DNA of 64,000 nt from Rhodothermus bifroesti (lineage in GTDB: Bacteria; Bacteroidota; Rhodothermia; Rhodothermales; Rhodothermaceae), in the NCBI RefSeq assembly GCF_017908595.1, contig NZ_JAGKTL010000001.1, forward strand, positions 434,001 through 498,000, read 5' to 3'. The notes beneath the pieces were generated by a model. It worked only from the letters and a program-made list of their open reading frames with translations. It did no database searches and was not told the DNA's origin. Each line of letters begins with the position of its first letter. The first letter of the stretch is position 1. Both the position numbers and the translations under genes were made by a program. Of the stretch, positions 36,677-44,680 are shown piece after piece.

Positions 36677-36835
36677 CTATTTACCCGACATCCGGTCGCT
36701 CACGGTGAGGCTTTTACGCCCTTTCTTGCGGCGACGCGCTAAAACCTTGCGGCCGTCTTTGGTTTTCATCCTTGCCCGAAAACCATGGGTGTTCAAACGT
36801 TTACGACGGCTAGGCTGATAGGTACGCTTTGGCAT
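36677..36835 (-). CDS. rpmH: ribosomal protein L34
   Basis: A 52-residue, highly basic protein: [20 protein letters not shown], then [20 protein letters not shown] and a short extension ending SDRMSGK. The first 44 residues match L34 closely; the tail is slightly longer than the usual 44-46 residues. It heads the rpmH-rnpA-yidC-mnmE series. The gene is too short for many callers. In other bacteria dnaA lies upstream of rpmH; here a tRNA pair lies upstream instead. Confidence 0.96.
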   Translation of the reverse strand: MPKRTYQPSRRKRLNTHGFRARMKTKDGRKVLARRRKKGRKSLTVSDRMSGK

Positions 36836-36949
36836 AGCAAAAAGGAATTTGCTCGTTCCGGGGAAAACGGCTGCTGAAACGCTGGCCCAACATTTTGGTT
36901 GCGTGGAACCTATAGCCGCCCGTTGGCGGTTGAAAAGCGTGCAGGTAGC

Positions 36950-36978
36950 TTGACAGTAGCCTCAAGGTGGTGTAAAAT
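36950..36978 (+). promoter_or_regulatory. sigma-70-like promoter of tRNA-Gly
   Basis: TTGACA at 36950-36955 and TAAAAT at 36973-36978 are separated by 17 bases, ending 16 bases before the tRNA. This is a near-consensus housekeeping promoter. Confidence 0.75.
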
Positions 36979-36994
36979 TTAGGGGCACTCACAA

Positions 36995-37067
36995 GCGGAA
37001 GTAGCTCAGTTGGTAGAGCATCAGCTTCCCAAGCTGAGGGTCGCGGGTTCGAGTCCCGTCTTCCGCT
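36995..37067 (+). tRNA. tRNA-Gly (anticodon CCC)
   Basis: A 73-base cloverleaf. The acceptor arms GCGGAAG / CTTCCGC pair fully, the anticodon stem TCAGC / GCTGA encloses loop TTCCCAA with anticodon CCC, and the T arm is GCGGG-TTCGAGT-CCCGT, with one mismatch-free core GGG/CCC. Discriminator T. No encoded CCA. It reads GGG glycine codons. Confidence 0.95.
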
Positions 37068-37077
37068 CACCCAAAGA

Positions 37078-37117
37078 GGCGATTGCTACCTTAAGCCGCA
37101 AGGAGCAATCGCCGTTT
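37078..37117 (+). terminator. hairpin between the two tRNAs
   Basis: GGCGATTGCT and AGCAATCGCC form a perfect 10-bp stem around a 16-base loop and are followed by GTTTTC. It could be a terminator after tRNA-Gly or a processing signal in a tRNA-Gly/tRNA-Val transcript. Confidence 0.6.
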
Positions 37118-37125
37118 TCATCTAT

Positions 37126-37200
37126 GGGCGGTTAGCTCAGTTGGTTTAGAGCGCCTGCCTTACAAGCAGGAGGTCAGTGGTTCGAGTCCACTACCGCCCA
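37126..37200 (+). tRNA. tRNA-Val (anticodon TAC)
   Basis: A 75-base cloverleaf. Acceptor arms GGGCGGT / ACCGCCC pair fully, the anticodon stem CCTGC / GCAGG encloses CTTACAA with anticodon TAC, and the T loop has TTCGAGT. Discriminator A. No encoded CCA. It reads GTA/GTG valine codons. Confidence 0.95.
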
Positions 37201-37574
37201 CGGGTTACAGTGCTTTTCAGCCTGAATTTGCCGATCTCCAGGAGCCCGCGGTCGAAAAGACCTTTCAGGTCTTGGTAACGTTTGGGGCTACGTGGGTGGT
37301 TCGGGCCAGGAGAAGCCTCATGCACCTCACCAAGCAGTAGGGTGCGGAGACTACGATCTGCCTGAAGGACCGGTGAGCCTCAGCTACCCCCAAGGTGATC
37401 GACCTGGCAACGCCTGCGATACCGTAGGGGGTTGATCCCCGCCTGCGTCGGAGGGCCATAAAGCCAGACAGGCGCTTTGCGCAGCTGCGAGGAACAAGTT
37501 GTTCATTGGTCTCCCTTTATCAAGAGACAAACACCAGTTTTTCACAGCGAGCAAAGCTGGGAGGGAACCGGCAT
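37201..37574 (+). other. 374-base region without a gene, hairpin-rich
   Basis: No convincing coding frame is seen on either strand. Several local inverted repeats occur: AAGACC/GGTCTT (37257-37273), GCACC/GGTGC (37322-37345), and ACCCCC/GGGGGT (37386-37432) enclosing AGGT/ACCT. It lies between tRNA-Val and the mocA-like gene, so it could be a structured leader, a small RNA or a decayed gene. I do not recognise a known riboswitch, RNase P RNA, tmRNA, SRP RNA or 6S consensus. Confidence 0.35.
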
Positions 37575-38231
37575 ATGCAGCGAACGCTTCGCGTTGCGGC
37601 CATTGTGCTGGCTGCGGGGTCCTCTCAACGCATGGGCGGCCGCAACAAGCTGCTGCTGCCGGTAGGGGATCAACCTCTTGTACGCCACGTCGTTGCAACC
37701 ATCCTGCAAAGCCGTGCAGATCCAGTGCTTGTCGTCCTGGGCCATGAAGCCGAAGCTGTCGGCGCGGTGCTTGGCGGACTGCCCGTTCGGCTTGTCTATA
37801 ACGAACGGTATGCAGCAGGCATGACTACCTCCATCCAAGCAGGGGTTGCTGCAGCACCACAAGACGTAGCTGGCTACATGATTTGCTTGTCGGATCTGCC
37901 TCTGCTTGAAGTAGCAGAATATAACCGGCTACTTGAGGTCTTCCAGGAGGGGCTGCGCCGCGACCCAGCCTGCATTGTGGTGCCGGAATTTGAAGGGCAA
38001 CAGGGCAACCCGGTACTGTTTTCGGCCCATTACCGAGCATCCATTTTGGCTGAAACAGGCCTGGAAGGCTGCCGTGAGCTGGTTAGGCGCCACTTAGAAC
38101 ATGTGCTGCGTGTAGCCATGCCTACAGATCATATTTTGCGCGACGTTGATACTCCTGAGGCATTTATGGCCTTGCAGGCCTTTTACAAGACCGCATTCAA
38201 GGAGCAAGGCAAGGGGGAACGCTCGCCGTGA
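37575..38231 (+). CDS. MocA-like molybdenum cofactor cytidylyltransferase
   Basis: A 218-residue nucleotidyltransferase. The N-terminal pyrophosphorylase motif VLAAGSSQRMGGRNKLLL and the downstream LVIYNERYAAGMTTSIQAG-type region, GYMICLSDLPLL and QGNPVLFS match MocA/MobA-like enzymes that attach CMP (or GMP) to molybdopterin. The ATG at 37575 is preceded by GGGAGG at a good distance; the frame remains open further upstream but without support. It converges on an XdhC-family gene with a 49-base overlap, consistent with maturation of xanthine-dehydrogenase-type enzymes. No such enzyme is in this window; the nitrate reductase downstream would use the bis-MGD form instead. Confidence 0.85.
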   Translation: MQRTLRVAAIVLAAGSSQRMGGRNKLLLPVGDQPLVRHVVATILQSRADPVLVVLGHEAEAVGAVLGGLPVRLVYNERYAAGMTTSIQAGVAAAPQDVAGYMICLSDLPLLEVAEYNRLLEVFQEGLRRDPACIVVPEFEGQQGNPVLFSAHYRASILAETGLEGCRELVRRHLEHVLRVAMPTDHILRDVDTPEAFMALQAFYKTAFKEQGKGERSP

Positions 38232-39373
38232 ATGGGTGTGGGACGCTCACGCAACGGCCGCGCCGAGCGGCCATGCAGCACGGCTTGAATTTCTGCCAGC
38301 GCAGCCAATGCGATTTCTTCAGGGGTTTCCGTGCCTATGTCTAACCCCACGGGTCCGTAGATGCGGTAACGGTTGGCTTCTAAACGCTCTTGGCCATACG
38401 TTTGGGCCAATTCCGCAAGCATCCGCGCGGTGCGCTCTTTGGGTCCCAGCATGCCGATGTAGGGGATGTCGCTTTCAAAAAGGAGCGTTTCTAGCACCTG
38501 CCGATCTCGCAGATAGGTGTGGTTCATCACCAATGCGGCTGTGCGGGCGTCGGTTGCCACGTGCTGCGGCAGCTGTTCGGGATGCATCAAAAAGCGGCAA
38601 ACATCTGCCTCCGGGAAGCGCGCGGACAATGCCTCCTGAGGCCGTCGTCCAATCACTTCTACTTCCCAGCCCATGCCTCGGGCAAAACGTACCACAGGTA
38701 ACACGTCGTAGCCTTCCCCAAAGATCAATAGTCGCACGGGGGGGTAGAGCACTTCCAGGAAGAGTTCCATCCGCGCATTGTCTGCGGCATAACGCTGCAC
38801 GGCCCAGCTGCGCTCTTCATGCCCTGCTAGGGACCGGTTGAGCATCCGATAGGCCTCTTCTCGAATCCAGGCAGCTGGTGAAGCTTCAGGCAGATCCCCT
38901 TCCGCTAGACCTCCTTCGCAAAGCAGGTAATGGCGCCCAAGCCAGTCCTGTCCTGCTTCATGGGTCTCAATGACGGTGGCCAACACTGCCTGCCGACGGG
39001 CTTGCAGAAAGCGATCCAGAAGCACCAGAGGACTCATGCGTCCCGACGTTGGCACACGCTCCAACAGCACATGCACAACGCCATTGCAGCCGGTGCCAAA
39101 GCCGTAGAGCAGATCGTCTTCGGTCAGGTCAAAAGCAAGGAGGCAGGCTGGAAGGTCTTCTTGCAGCAGCTGCAGTGCCTGATGTGTGATCTCTCCTTCC
39201 AGGCATCCGCCACTAACTGCGCCATGGCTTGTGCCGTCGGGTTCCACAATCATACGCGCTCCTGGCCGGCGATAGGTTGATCCCCCAATCCGCACCACGG
39301 TAGCAACCACGTGAGCCGTGCCTTGAGCCCAAAGTCGGCGGGCTTCCGAAAGCAACATGCGCCATTCACGCAT
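38183..39373 (-). CDS. XdhC/CoxI family molybdoenzyme maturation factor
   Basis: XdhC-type proteins bind molybdenum cofactor and assist its sulfuration and insertion into xanthine-dehydrogenase-family enzymes. The ATG at 39373 (396 residues) gives the usual N-terminus REWRMLLSEARRLWAQGTAHVVATVVRIGGSTYRRPGARM; the open frame reaches 18 codons further upstream. The XdhC_CoxI domain has AVSGGCLEGEI and the conserved GFGTGCNGVVHVLLE, and the C-terminal Rossmann domain has LLIFGEGYDVLPVVRFARGMGWEVEVIGRR and IPYIGMLGPKERT. It is divergent from the nitrate operon and convergent with the MocA-like gene. The client enzyme is not seen. Confidence 0.88.
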   Translation of the reverse strand: MREWRMLLSEARRLWAQGTAHVVATVVRIGGSTYRRPGARMIVEPDGTSHGAVSGGCLEGEITHQALQLLQEDLPACLLAFDLTEDDLLYGFGTGCNGVVHVLLERVPTSGRMSPLVLLDRFLQARRQAVLATVIETHEAGQDWLGRHYLLCEGGLAEGDLPEASPAAWIREEAYRMLNRSLAGHEERSWAVQRYAADNARMELFLEVLYPPVRLLIFGEGYDVLPVVRFARGMGWEVEVIGRRPQEALSARFPEADVCRFLMHPEQLPQHVATDARTAALVMNHTYLRDRQVLETLLFESDIPYIGMLGPKERTARMLAELAQTYGQERLEANRYRIYGPVGLDIGTETPEEIALAALAEIQAVLHGRSARPLRERPTPIHGERSPLPCSLNAVL

Positions 39374-39448
39374 AGCCCTAACAAAGCGCTTTTTAGCAAA
39401 AAAAAGCAAAAAAGCCCCCGAAATCAAGGGAGCCAGTGCAGTAGCGCC

Positions 39449-39475
39449 GCGCTTTTGGAAGCGCTCCTCTTTTTA
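39449..39475 (+). terminator. hairpin with T-tract upstream of nitrate operon
   Basis: GCGCTT-TTGG-AAGCGC forms a 6-bp stem with a 4-base loop followed by TCCTCTTTTT. No plus-strand gene ends here, so if functional it may be a leader attenuator of the nitrate operon or a barrier to antisense transcription. Confidence 0.35.
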
Positions 39476-39614
39476 GATTCTTAACATGACGTCTATTCAC
39501 AAAATAAGGGTATATTAGTATTATAGCTGTTGTATTTAAGCTATTGATAGTTCTTATCTAACTTATTTAAATAAAAAATTCCTTTACATAAAATTTCTTC
39601 TATAGAAAAATTCA
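39476..39614 (+). promoter_or_regulatory. AT-rich control region of the nitrate assimilation operon
   Basis: About 130 bases of markedly AT-rich DNA in an otherwise GC-rich window, ending at the narK-like start. It contains several TATTAT-like stretches and GATA-N5-TATC at the TTGATAGTTCTTATC segment. This composition suggests promoter and activator binding sites, but no specific regulator motif is recognised. Confidence 0.45.
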
Positions 39615-40937
39615 ATGTCTGCTATGAAGCCTTTGCCGGTAGTTCAAAAAGCGACGCGGATCACGCTTTCTGATTTTCGCTCTCCTCAAATGCGGGCGTT
39701 TCACATGGCGTGGTTTGCCTTTTTTGTATGCTTTTTCGCCTGGTTTGGCATTGCTCCCCTCATGCCAGTGGTACGTGAAGAATTGCAGTTGACCCCGGCC
39801 CAAGTGGGAACTACGATTATTGCCTCCGTAGCCGTCACCATTTTAGCACGTCTGCTGGTAGGACGGCTGTGTGATCGGTTTGGACCGCGCCGCACCTACG
39901 CCGGGTTGCTCATCCTGGGAAGCTTGCCCGTTATGGGTATAGGTTTGGCCGATTCCTACGAAACGTTCCTGCTTTTCCGCCTGGCCATTGGCATGATTGG
40001 GGCAGCCTTTGTGACCACACAATACCACACTACGCTCATGTTTGCCCCCAACATTGTGGGCACGGCCAACGCTACCACCGCTGGCTGGGGGAATTTAGGT
40101 GGCGGAGTTACCCAAATGATCATGCCTCTGGTTTTCTCTGGTTTTTTGGCCTTGGGGTTCTCCGAGGCGGCAAGCTGGCGCTTGGCCATGTTCCTGGCTG
40201 GCATGATCGTTATGCTTACTGGGGTCGCCTATTATTTCCTCACCCAGGATACGCCAGAAGGCAACTTTGAAGACCTCCCCAAACATCCGCGCCTTAGCAG
40301 TAAAGGAAGTTTTCGGCTAGCAGCACGCGACTTTCGCGTCTGGGCGCTTTTTGCTCTCTACGCAGCCTGCTTTGGAATTGAGCTCACCATCAACAACATC
40401 GCAGCCCTCTATTTCACAGACTACTTTAAGCTCGATCTTAAAACAGCGGGCACAGTGGCCTCTCTTTTTGGGCTCATGAACATCTTTGCGCGCACGTTAG
40501 GTGGTGTTTTGGGTGATGCGTTTGGGGCCCGATGGGGGCTAAAGGGGCGTGTGCATTGGTTGTTTTTAAGCCTGCTCGGTGAAGGCTTGGCCTTGATGCT
40601 TTTTTCCCAAATGCAAACGCTGGGATTGGCCATAACAACCTTGGTGCTGTTCAGCCTGTTTGTACAGATGTCTGAGGGGGCTACGTTCGCCGTAGTGCCA
40701 TTTGTGAATCGGAAAGCGCTCGGGTCCGTGACAGGGATCGTGGGAGCAGGAGGCAATGTGGGAGCTGTCGCGGCCGGGTTTCTGTTTCAAGGAGCCCTTG
40801 CTTGGAATCAAGCCCTGTGGCTTTTGGGGCTTATCGTCACCGGACTTGCCTTTCTGGCCTTTACGGTCCGTTTCTCGCAGGCTGATGAAGCCGCCTTACA
40901 CGTAGCACGCCATCGTGAACCCGCCGTGCTCTCCTAA
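39615..40937 (+). CDS. NarK-type nitrate/nitrite transporter (MFS)
   Basis: A 440-residue major facilitator with 12 predicted helices. The nitrate signature is visible in TM5 and TM11 neighbourhoods as GWGNLGGGVTQMIMPLV and GIVGAGGNVGAVAAGFLF. Other features are the MFS loop motif GRLCDRFGPRRTYAG and the early helix FFVCFFAWFGIAPLMPVV. It brings nitrate in, or exchanges it with nitrite, for the reductases encoded by the following four genes. It is the first gene of the operon, with 12 bases to nirA and an AT-rich promoter region upstream. Confidence 0.93.
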   Translation: MSAMKPLPVVQKATRITLSDFRSPQMRAFHMAWFAFFVCFFAWFGIAPLMPVVREELQLTPAQVGTTIIASVAVTILARLLVGRLCDRFGPRRTYAGLLILGSLPVMGIGLADSYETFLLFRLAIGMIGAAFVTTQYHTTLMFAPNIVGTANATTAGWGNLGGGVTQMIMPLVFSGFLALGFSEAASWRLAMFLAGMIVMLTGVAYYFLTQDTPEGNFEDLPKHPRLSSKGSFRLAARDFRVWALFALYAACFGIELTINNIAALYFTDYFKLDLKTAGTVASLFGLMNIFARTLGGVLGDAFGARWGLKGRVHWLFLSLLGEGLALMLFSQMQTLGLAITTLVLFSLFVQMSEGATFAVVPFVNRKALGSVTGIVGAGGNVGAVAAGFLFQGALAWNQALWLLGLIVTGLAFLAFTVRFSQADEAALHVARHREPAVLS

Positions 40938-40949
40938 AAGACAACAGCC

Positions 40950-42749
40950 ATGCAGCCGCCTGATGCCATACCCAACTTGCCGTTCAGCGAAGAGCAAAAG
41001 CAGTATCTCCAAGGCTTTATGGCCGGAGTGCTGCAACGCGGAGGGTTGACCTTTGTAGGCCAAACAGCCGACGGCCGCTTTACGCACCAGCCCGAACAGG
41101 CCGTACGCGACCTGGCAGCAACACCGGCTGCAACGACTTTCTACGGCACTCCGGTCGATCGTCTTTGTAAGCAGGAGCATATTAAACTGGAGCTGCATCC
41201 GCTCGACATGTGGGACCGGGTGCTCGAAAACGCCGCGGCTGGCCGCTTCCCTGAGGGGGACGACGTCTTTCGGTATAAAACCCTAGGACTTTTTTACGTA
41301 GCCCCGGCTCAAAATGCCTTTATGCTACGCTGCCGCATTGCTGGAGGGCTGCTGTCTAGCCATCAGGCACGCGGCTTGGCCGAGCTGGCAATGCGTTACG
41401 GCGGCGGCTACCTGGACCTCACCACCCGGGCAAATATTCAGGTGCGAGAAATCCGGGCCCAGGATGCAGCCAACGTGCTTATGGCCCTGGCCGACTTGGG
41501 ACTGACTTCGCGCGGCGCTGGCGCAGACAATATCCGCAACATCACGGCTACACCCACCACTGGCTTTGATGTGCAGGAACTCTTCGACCTGAGGCCACTG
41601 GTACGCGCGCTCTACTACTACATCCTGCACAGCCGTGACCTTTACAACCTACCGCGAAAATTCAACGTGGCTTTTGACAGCGGTGGCGTTGTCACGGCCG
41701 CTGCTGAAACAAACGACCTGGGTTTTATCGCAGTCCGCGTAGAGGAAGGGCATGAGGTGGCCCCAGGCGTCTACTTTCGCATCGAGTTAGGTGGCGTAAC
41801 AGGGCATGGCTCGTTTGCCCAGGATACAGGCTATATGGTGCCGCCCGAGGCTTGCCTGGCCACAGCTGCTGCCATCATCCGCGTATATCTGGAGCATGGC
41901 GACCGTACCAATCGGAAAAAAGCTCGCCTGAAGTACTTACTGGAAGCTTGGGGGCCTGAGCGCTTCATGGAAGCTGTCCAAAAGCGACTGGCTTTCCCAC
42001 TTGTGAAGCTTCCTCGCACTGCCTGCTGGCGACCTTCACCTCGCCCCAACGCCCATGTAGGCATCCATCCACAAAAACCTGAGGGACATTATTACATCGG
42101 CATCGATGTTCCTGTGGGTCGCCTCCAAGCCGACCAGTTGCGGGCCTTGGCCGACATCGCCGATCGCTACGGCACCGGGGAGCTGCGGCTGACGGTTTTT
42201 CAGAACCTGCTGATCCCAGGCATTCCTGAAGCCGAGCTGAACGCTGCTTGCGATGCCCTTCATCGCATTGGCCTTTCGCCCACCGCTACTGCACTGCGCC
42301 AAGGACTGGTGGCCTGCACCGGCAACGCAGGGTGCCCCTATGCCCGTACGAACACCAAAGCCCATGCGCTGGAACTGGTACGTTACCTAGAAGAAACAGC
42401 CGGCATCCGCATCGATCAACCCCTGAACATTCACCTGACGGGCTGCCCGCACTCCTGCGCGCAGCATTACTGCGGCGACATCGGTCTACTTGGCGTCAAA
42501 GTGCAAACCCCAAACGGCGAGACCGTTGAAGGCTACGACATTGTGGTGGGCGGGGGACTGGAAGCTGAACAAGGGCTGGCCCGGCCGCTGGCCCGCAGCG
42601 TTCCTTTTGAAAACGTACCGCCGCTGATCGCCCACCTGCTCCGCACCTACCTGAACCAGCGTCAGGCAGGTGAATCCTTTGCCGCCTTTACCCGACGCTT
42701 GGATGAGGTCGCGTTGCAACAACTAACGCAGGAAGCCAAACCCGTTTAA
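40950..42749 (+). CDS. nirA: siroheme nitrite reductase (NirA type) with CysJ-like N-terminal extension
   Basis: Assimilatory nitrite reductase converting nitrite to ammonium with a [4Fe-4S]-siroheme centre. The 599 residues include two ferredoxin-like half domains (GYLDLTTRANIQVREI, GELRLTVFQNLLIPGI) and the cluster ligands Cys456 and Cys462 (CTGNAGC) and Cys499 and Cys503 (CPHSC). The protein is longer than plant/cyanobacterial NirA. Residues ~8-28 (PNLPFSEEQKQYLQGFMAGV) repeat a motif found at the start of the two downstream flavoproteins, suggesting that electrons come from them rather than from ferredoxin. Gaps to neighbours are 12 and 8 bases. Confidence 0.9.
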   Translation: MQPPDAIPNLPFSEEQKQYLQGFMAGVLQRGGLTFVGQTADGRFTHQPEQAVRDLAATPAATTFYGTPVDRLCKQEHIKLELHPLDMWDRVLENAAAGRFPEGDDVFRYKTLGLFYVAPAQNAFMLRCRIAGGLLSSHQARGLAELAMRYGGGYLDLTTRANIQVREIRAQDAANVLMALADLGLTSRGAGADNIRNITATPTTGFDVQELFDLRPLVRALYYYILHSRDLYNLPRKFNVAFDSGGVVTAAAETNDLGFIAVRVEEGHEVAPGVYFRIELGGVTGHGSFAQDTGYMVPPEACLATAAAIIRVYLEHGDRTNRKKARLKYLLEAWGPERFMEAVQKRLAFPLVKLPRTACWRPSPRPNAHVGIHPQKPEGHYYIGIDVPVGRLQADQLRALADIADRYGTGELRLTVFQNLLIPGIPEAELNAACDALHRIGLSPTATALRQGLVACTGNAGCPYARTNTKAHALELVRYLEETAGIRIDQPLNIHLTGCPHSCAQHYCGDIGLLGVKVQTPNGETVEGYDIVVGGGLEAEQGLARPLARSVPFENVPPLIAHLLRTYLNQRQAGESFAAFTRRLDEVALQQLTQEAKPV

Positions 42750-42757
42750 TCCGCACC

Positions 42758-43366
42758 ATGGTGCCCTATATCCCAGAAAATGCACCGTTTACACCGGCCC
42801 AACGGGCCTGGCTAAACGGCTTTCTGGCGGGCCTGTTCTCCACGCAGCCGTTGCCTTCCAATGCCTCAGCACCTACGGCCTCACCCCCTGGCCTTAAGGT
42901 GACCCTTTTGTTTGGCTCGCAAACCGGTACAGCCGAAGGCTTAGCCCGCGAAGCTGGCCGACGCCTCAATGCTGAGGGATTCACGGCCCGCGTCTGCAGC
43001 ATGGATGCTTACGACCCAGCCGATCTGGCCCAAGAACATGTACTGCTTGTGGTCACCAGTACCTATGGCGAGGGAGAAATGCCCGACAATGCGCAGCGCT
43101 TTTGGGCATTCCTTTCCAGCGATCAAGCCCCCCCGCTCAACCATGTGCACTACAGCGTGCTGGCCTTAGGGGATTCGAGCTATCCCACATTTTGCCAAGC
43201 AGGCAAGGCCTTTGATGCCCGACTTGAAGCCTTAGGCGCACACCGCCTACACCCACGCGTCGATTGTGATGTAGACGTAGAAGCCCCCTTTACCCAGTGG
43301 TACCAAGGGGTCTTAGAAGCCCTCAAAACCCTTTCTGTTGCTGAACCTTTACGTCAAGCTGCCTGA
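42758..43366 (+). CDS. flavodoxin-domain protein, split CysJ-like FMN subunit
   Basis: A 202-residue protein with one flavodoxin domain. FMN-binding signatures are LLFGSQTGTAEGLAREAGRRL, VVTSTYGEGEMPDNAQRFWAFL and VLALGDSSYPTFCQAGKAFDARL, as in the N-terminal half of sulfite reductase flavoprotein CysJ and cytochrome P450 reductase. Residues ~5-26 (PENAPFTPAQRAWLNGFLAG) carry the motif also present in NirA and the next protein. It should relay electrons one at a time from the FNR subunit to the nitrite reductase. Operon gaps are 8 bases on both sides. Confidence 0.88.
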   Translation: MVPYIPENAPFTPAQRAWLNGFLAGLFSTQPLPSNASAPTASPPGLKVTLLFGSQTGTAEGLAREAGRRLNAEGFTARVCSMDAYDPADLAQEHVLLVVTSTYGEGEMPDNAQRFWAFLSSDQAPPLNHVHYSVLALGDSSYPTFCQAGKAFDARLEALGAHRLHPRVDCDVDVEAPFTQWYQGVLEALKTLSVAEPLRQAA

Positions 43367-43374
43367 AACTGCTT

Positions 43375-44673
43375 ATGTACGCGCCTTACCTTCCAGAAAC
43401 CGCCCCTTTCTCGCCGGAGCAACGCGCTTGGCTCAACGCCTTCTTGGCCCAACTGGCAGTGACGCTGGGATCAGGGGATTCCGGCGGCGATGGTCAACCC
43501 GTGTCTACCTTACCCACCTTGCGCCCTGGAGATGGCCAAGCTACCCTCGAGCCCCCACTGCCACCGCGCTACGACCGCAAGCATCCCTTCCCAGCCTATC
43601 TGCTTCAGTCGCGCAAACTCACAGGGGAAGGTTCTAGCAAAGACATCCGTCATGTGATCTTCTCGCTCGAAGGCTCAGGCCTTACCTACGAAGTGGGCGA
43701 TGCGCTGGGCGTCTATCCGGAAAATGACCCAGAACTGGTCGCTATGCTGCTTGAAGTAGGGGGCTACACAGGGGAAGAGCCCGTAAAACGACCTGACGGC
43801 ACAGAAGTCTCCCTTCGAGAAGCGTTGCTGCGCCACTACGAACTAGGCAGGCCCTCGCGCCCGCTGCTGGAGGCGGCTGCGCCTTACCACGACACGCTTC
43901 CGGGATTGCTGCGGGAGGCTACAGCGCTTCAAACCTATCTGACAGGCCGCGATGTGCTCGACATCCTGCGCGAAAGCCCTGCTTTCCGCCCGGACCCGGA
44001 AACGTTCGTAGGGCTACTGCGGCCACTTGCACCCCGACTTTACTCAATCTCTTCTAGTCCCCGCGTGCATTCTGAGGCTGTACATCTCACCGTTGGCGTC
44101 GTACGCTACGAAGCCCATGGCCGCTTGCGCAAAGGCGTTTGCTCCACGTTTCTGGCCGAACGGGCTGCCCACTCTGTACCGGTTTTTGTCCATTCCAATC
44201 CCAACTTCCGTTTGCCACCCGATCCTGAAGCCCCTGTGATCATGATTGGGGCCGGCACAGGTATTGCCCCCTTCCGAGCTTTTTTGGAAGACCGCGAGGC
44301 CACAGGTGCACGTGGCGCTACCTGGCTATTTTTTGGTGAGCGTAACCGGGCAACCGATTTCCTCTACCAAGAAGAACTGGACCGATGGCAGCAACGCGGC
44401 GTGCTTACGCGACTAGACACGGCCTTTTCACGCGATCAGGCGCAAAAGTGCTACGTCCAGCACCGAATGCTGGAGCAGGCCCGCAGGCTTTATGCCTGGC
44501 TTGAGGAAGGGGCTTACGTGTACGTCTGTGGCGATGCTACACACATGGCTCGCGATGTGGAAGCAGCTCTCCTTACCATCCTGCGTCAAGAAGGAAAATG
44601 CTCGGAGGAGAACGCCTTGGAGAAGCTTAACAATCTAAAAAAATCCCGACGCTACCAACGCGACGTCTATTAA
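43375..44673 (+). CDS. FAD/NADPH reductase subunit, split CysJ-like C-terminal half
   Basis: A 432-residue protein with the same N-terminal motif (PETAPFSPEQRAWLNAFLA), then a linker and the ferredoxin-NADP reductase module of CysJ. It has an FAD-binding region with PRLYSISSSP and RKGVCSTFLAER, a connecting helical domain around residues 120-200, and NADPH-binding motifs GAGTGIAPFRAFLEDREA, FFGERNRATDFLYQEE and YVYVCGDATHMARDVE. It ends RDVY, close to the RDVY typical of this family. It would take a hydride from NADPH and pass electrons to the flavodoxin subunit encoded just upstream. Eight-base gap upstream, seven downstream. Confidence 0.9.
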   Translation: MYAPYLPETAPFSPEQRAWLNAFLAQLAVTLGSGDSGGDGQPVSTLPTLRPGDGQATLEPPLPPRYDRKHPFPAYLLQSRKLTGEGSSKDIRHVIFSLEGSGLTYEVGDALGVYPENDPELVAMLLEVGGYTGEEPVKRPDGTEVSLREALLRHYELGRPSRPLLEAAAPYHDTLPGLLREATALQTYLTGRDVLDILRESPAFRPDPETFVGLLRPLAPRLYSISSSPRVHSEAVHLTVGVVRYEAHGRLRKGVCSTFLAERAAHSVPVFVHSNPNFRLPPDPEAPVIMIGAGTGIAPFRAFLEDREATGARGATWLFFGERNRATDFLYQEELDRWQQRGVLTRLDTAFSRDQAQKCYVQHRMLEQARRLYAWLEEGAYVYVCGDATHMARDVEAALLTILRQEGKCSEENALEKLNNLKKSRRYQRDVY

Positions 44674-44680
44674 TCGCTGT

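Noticed and set aside
37201-37574. Moco riboswitch, RNase P RNA, tmRNA or SRP RNA
   Set aside because: Conserved cores of these RNAs as I know them are not present; the region is kept only as an unassigned structured candidate.
38146-38841. 231-codon frame opposite the xdhC gene
   Set aside because: Antisense to a clear XdhC-family protein and rich in cysteine, arginine and proline as expected for a shadow frame.
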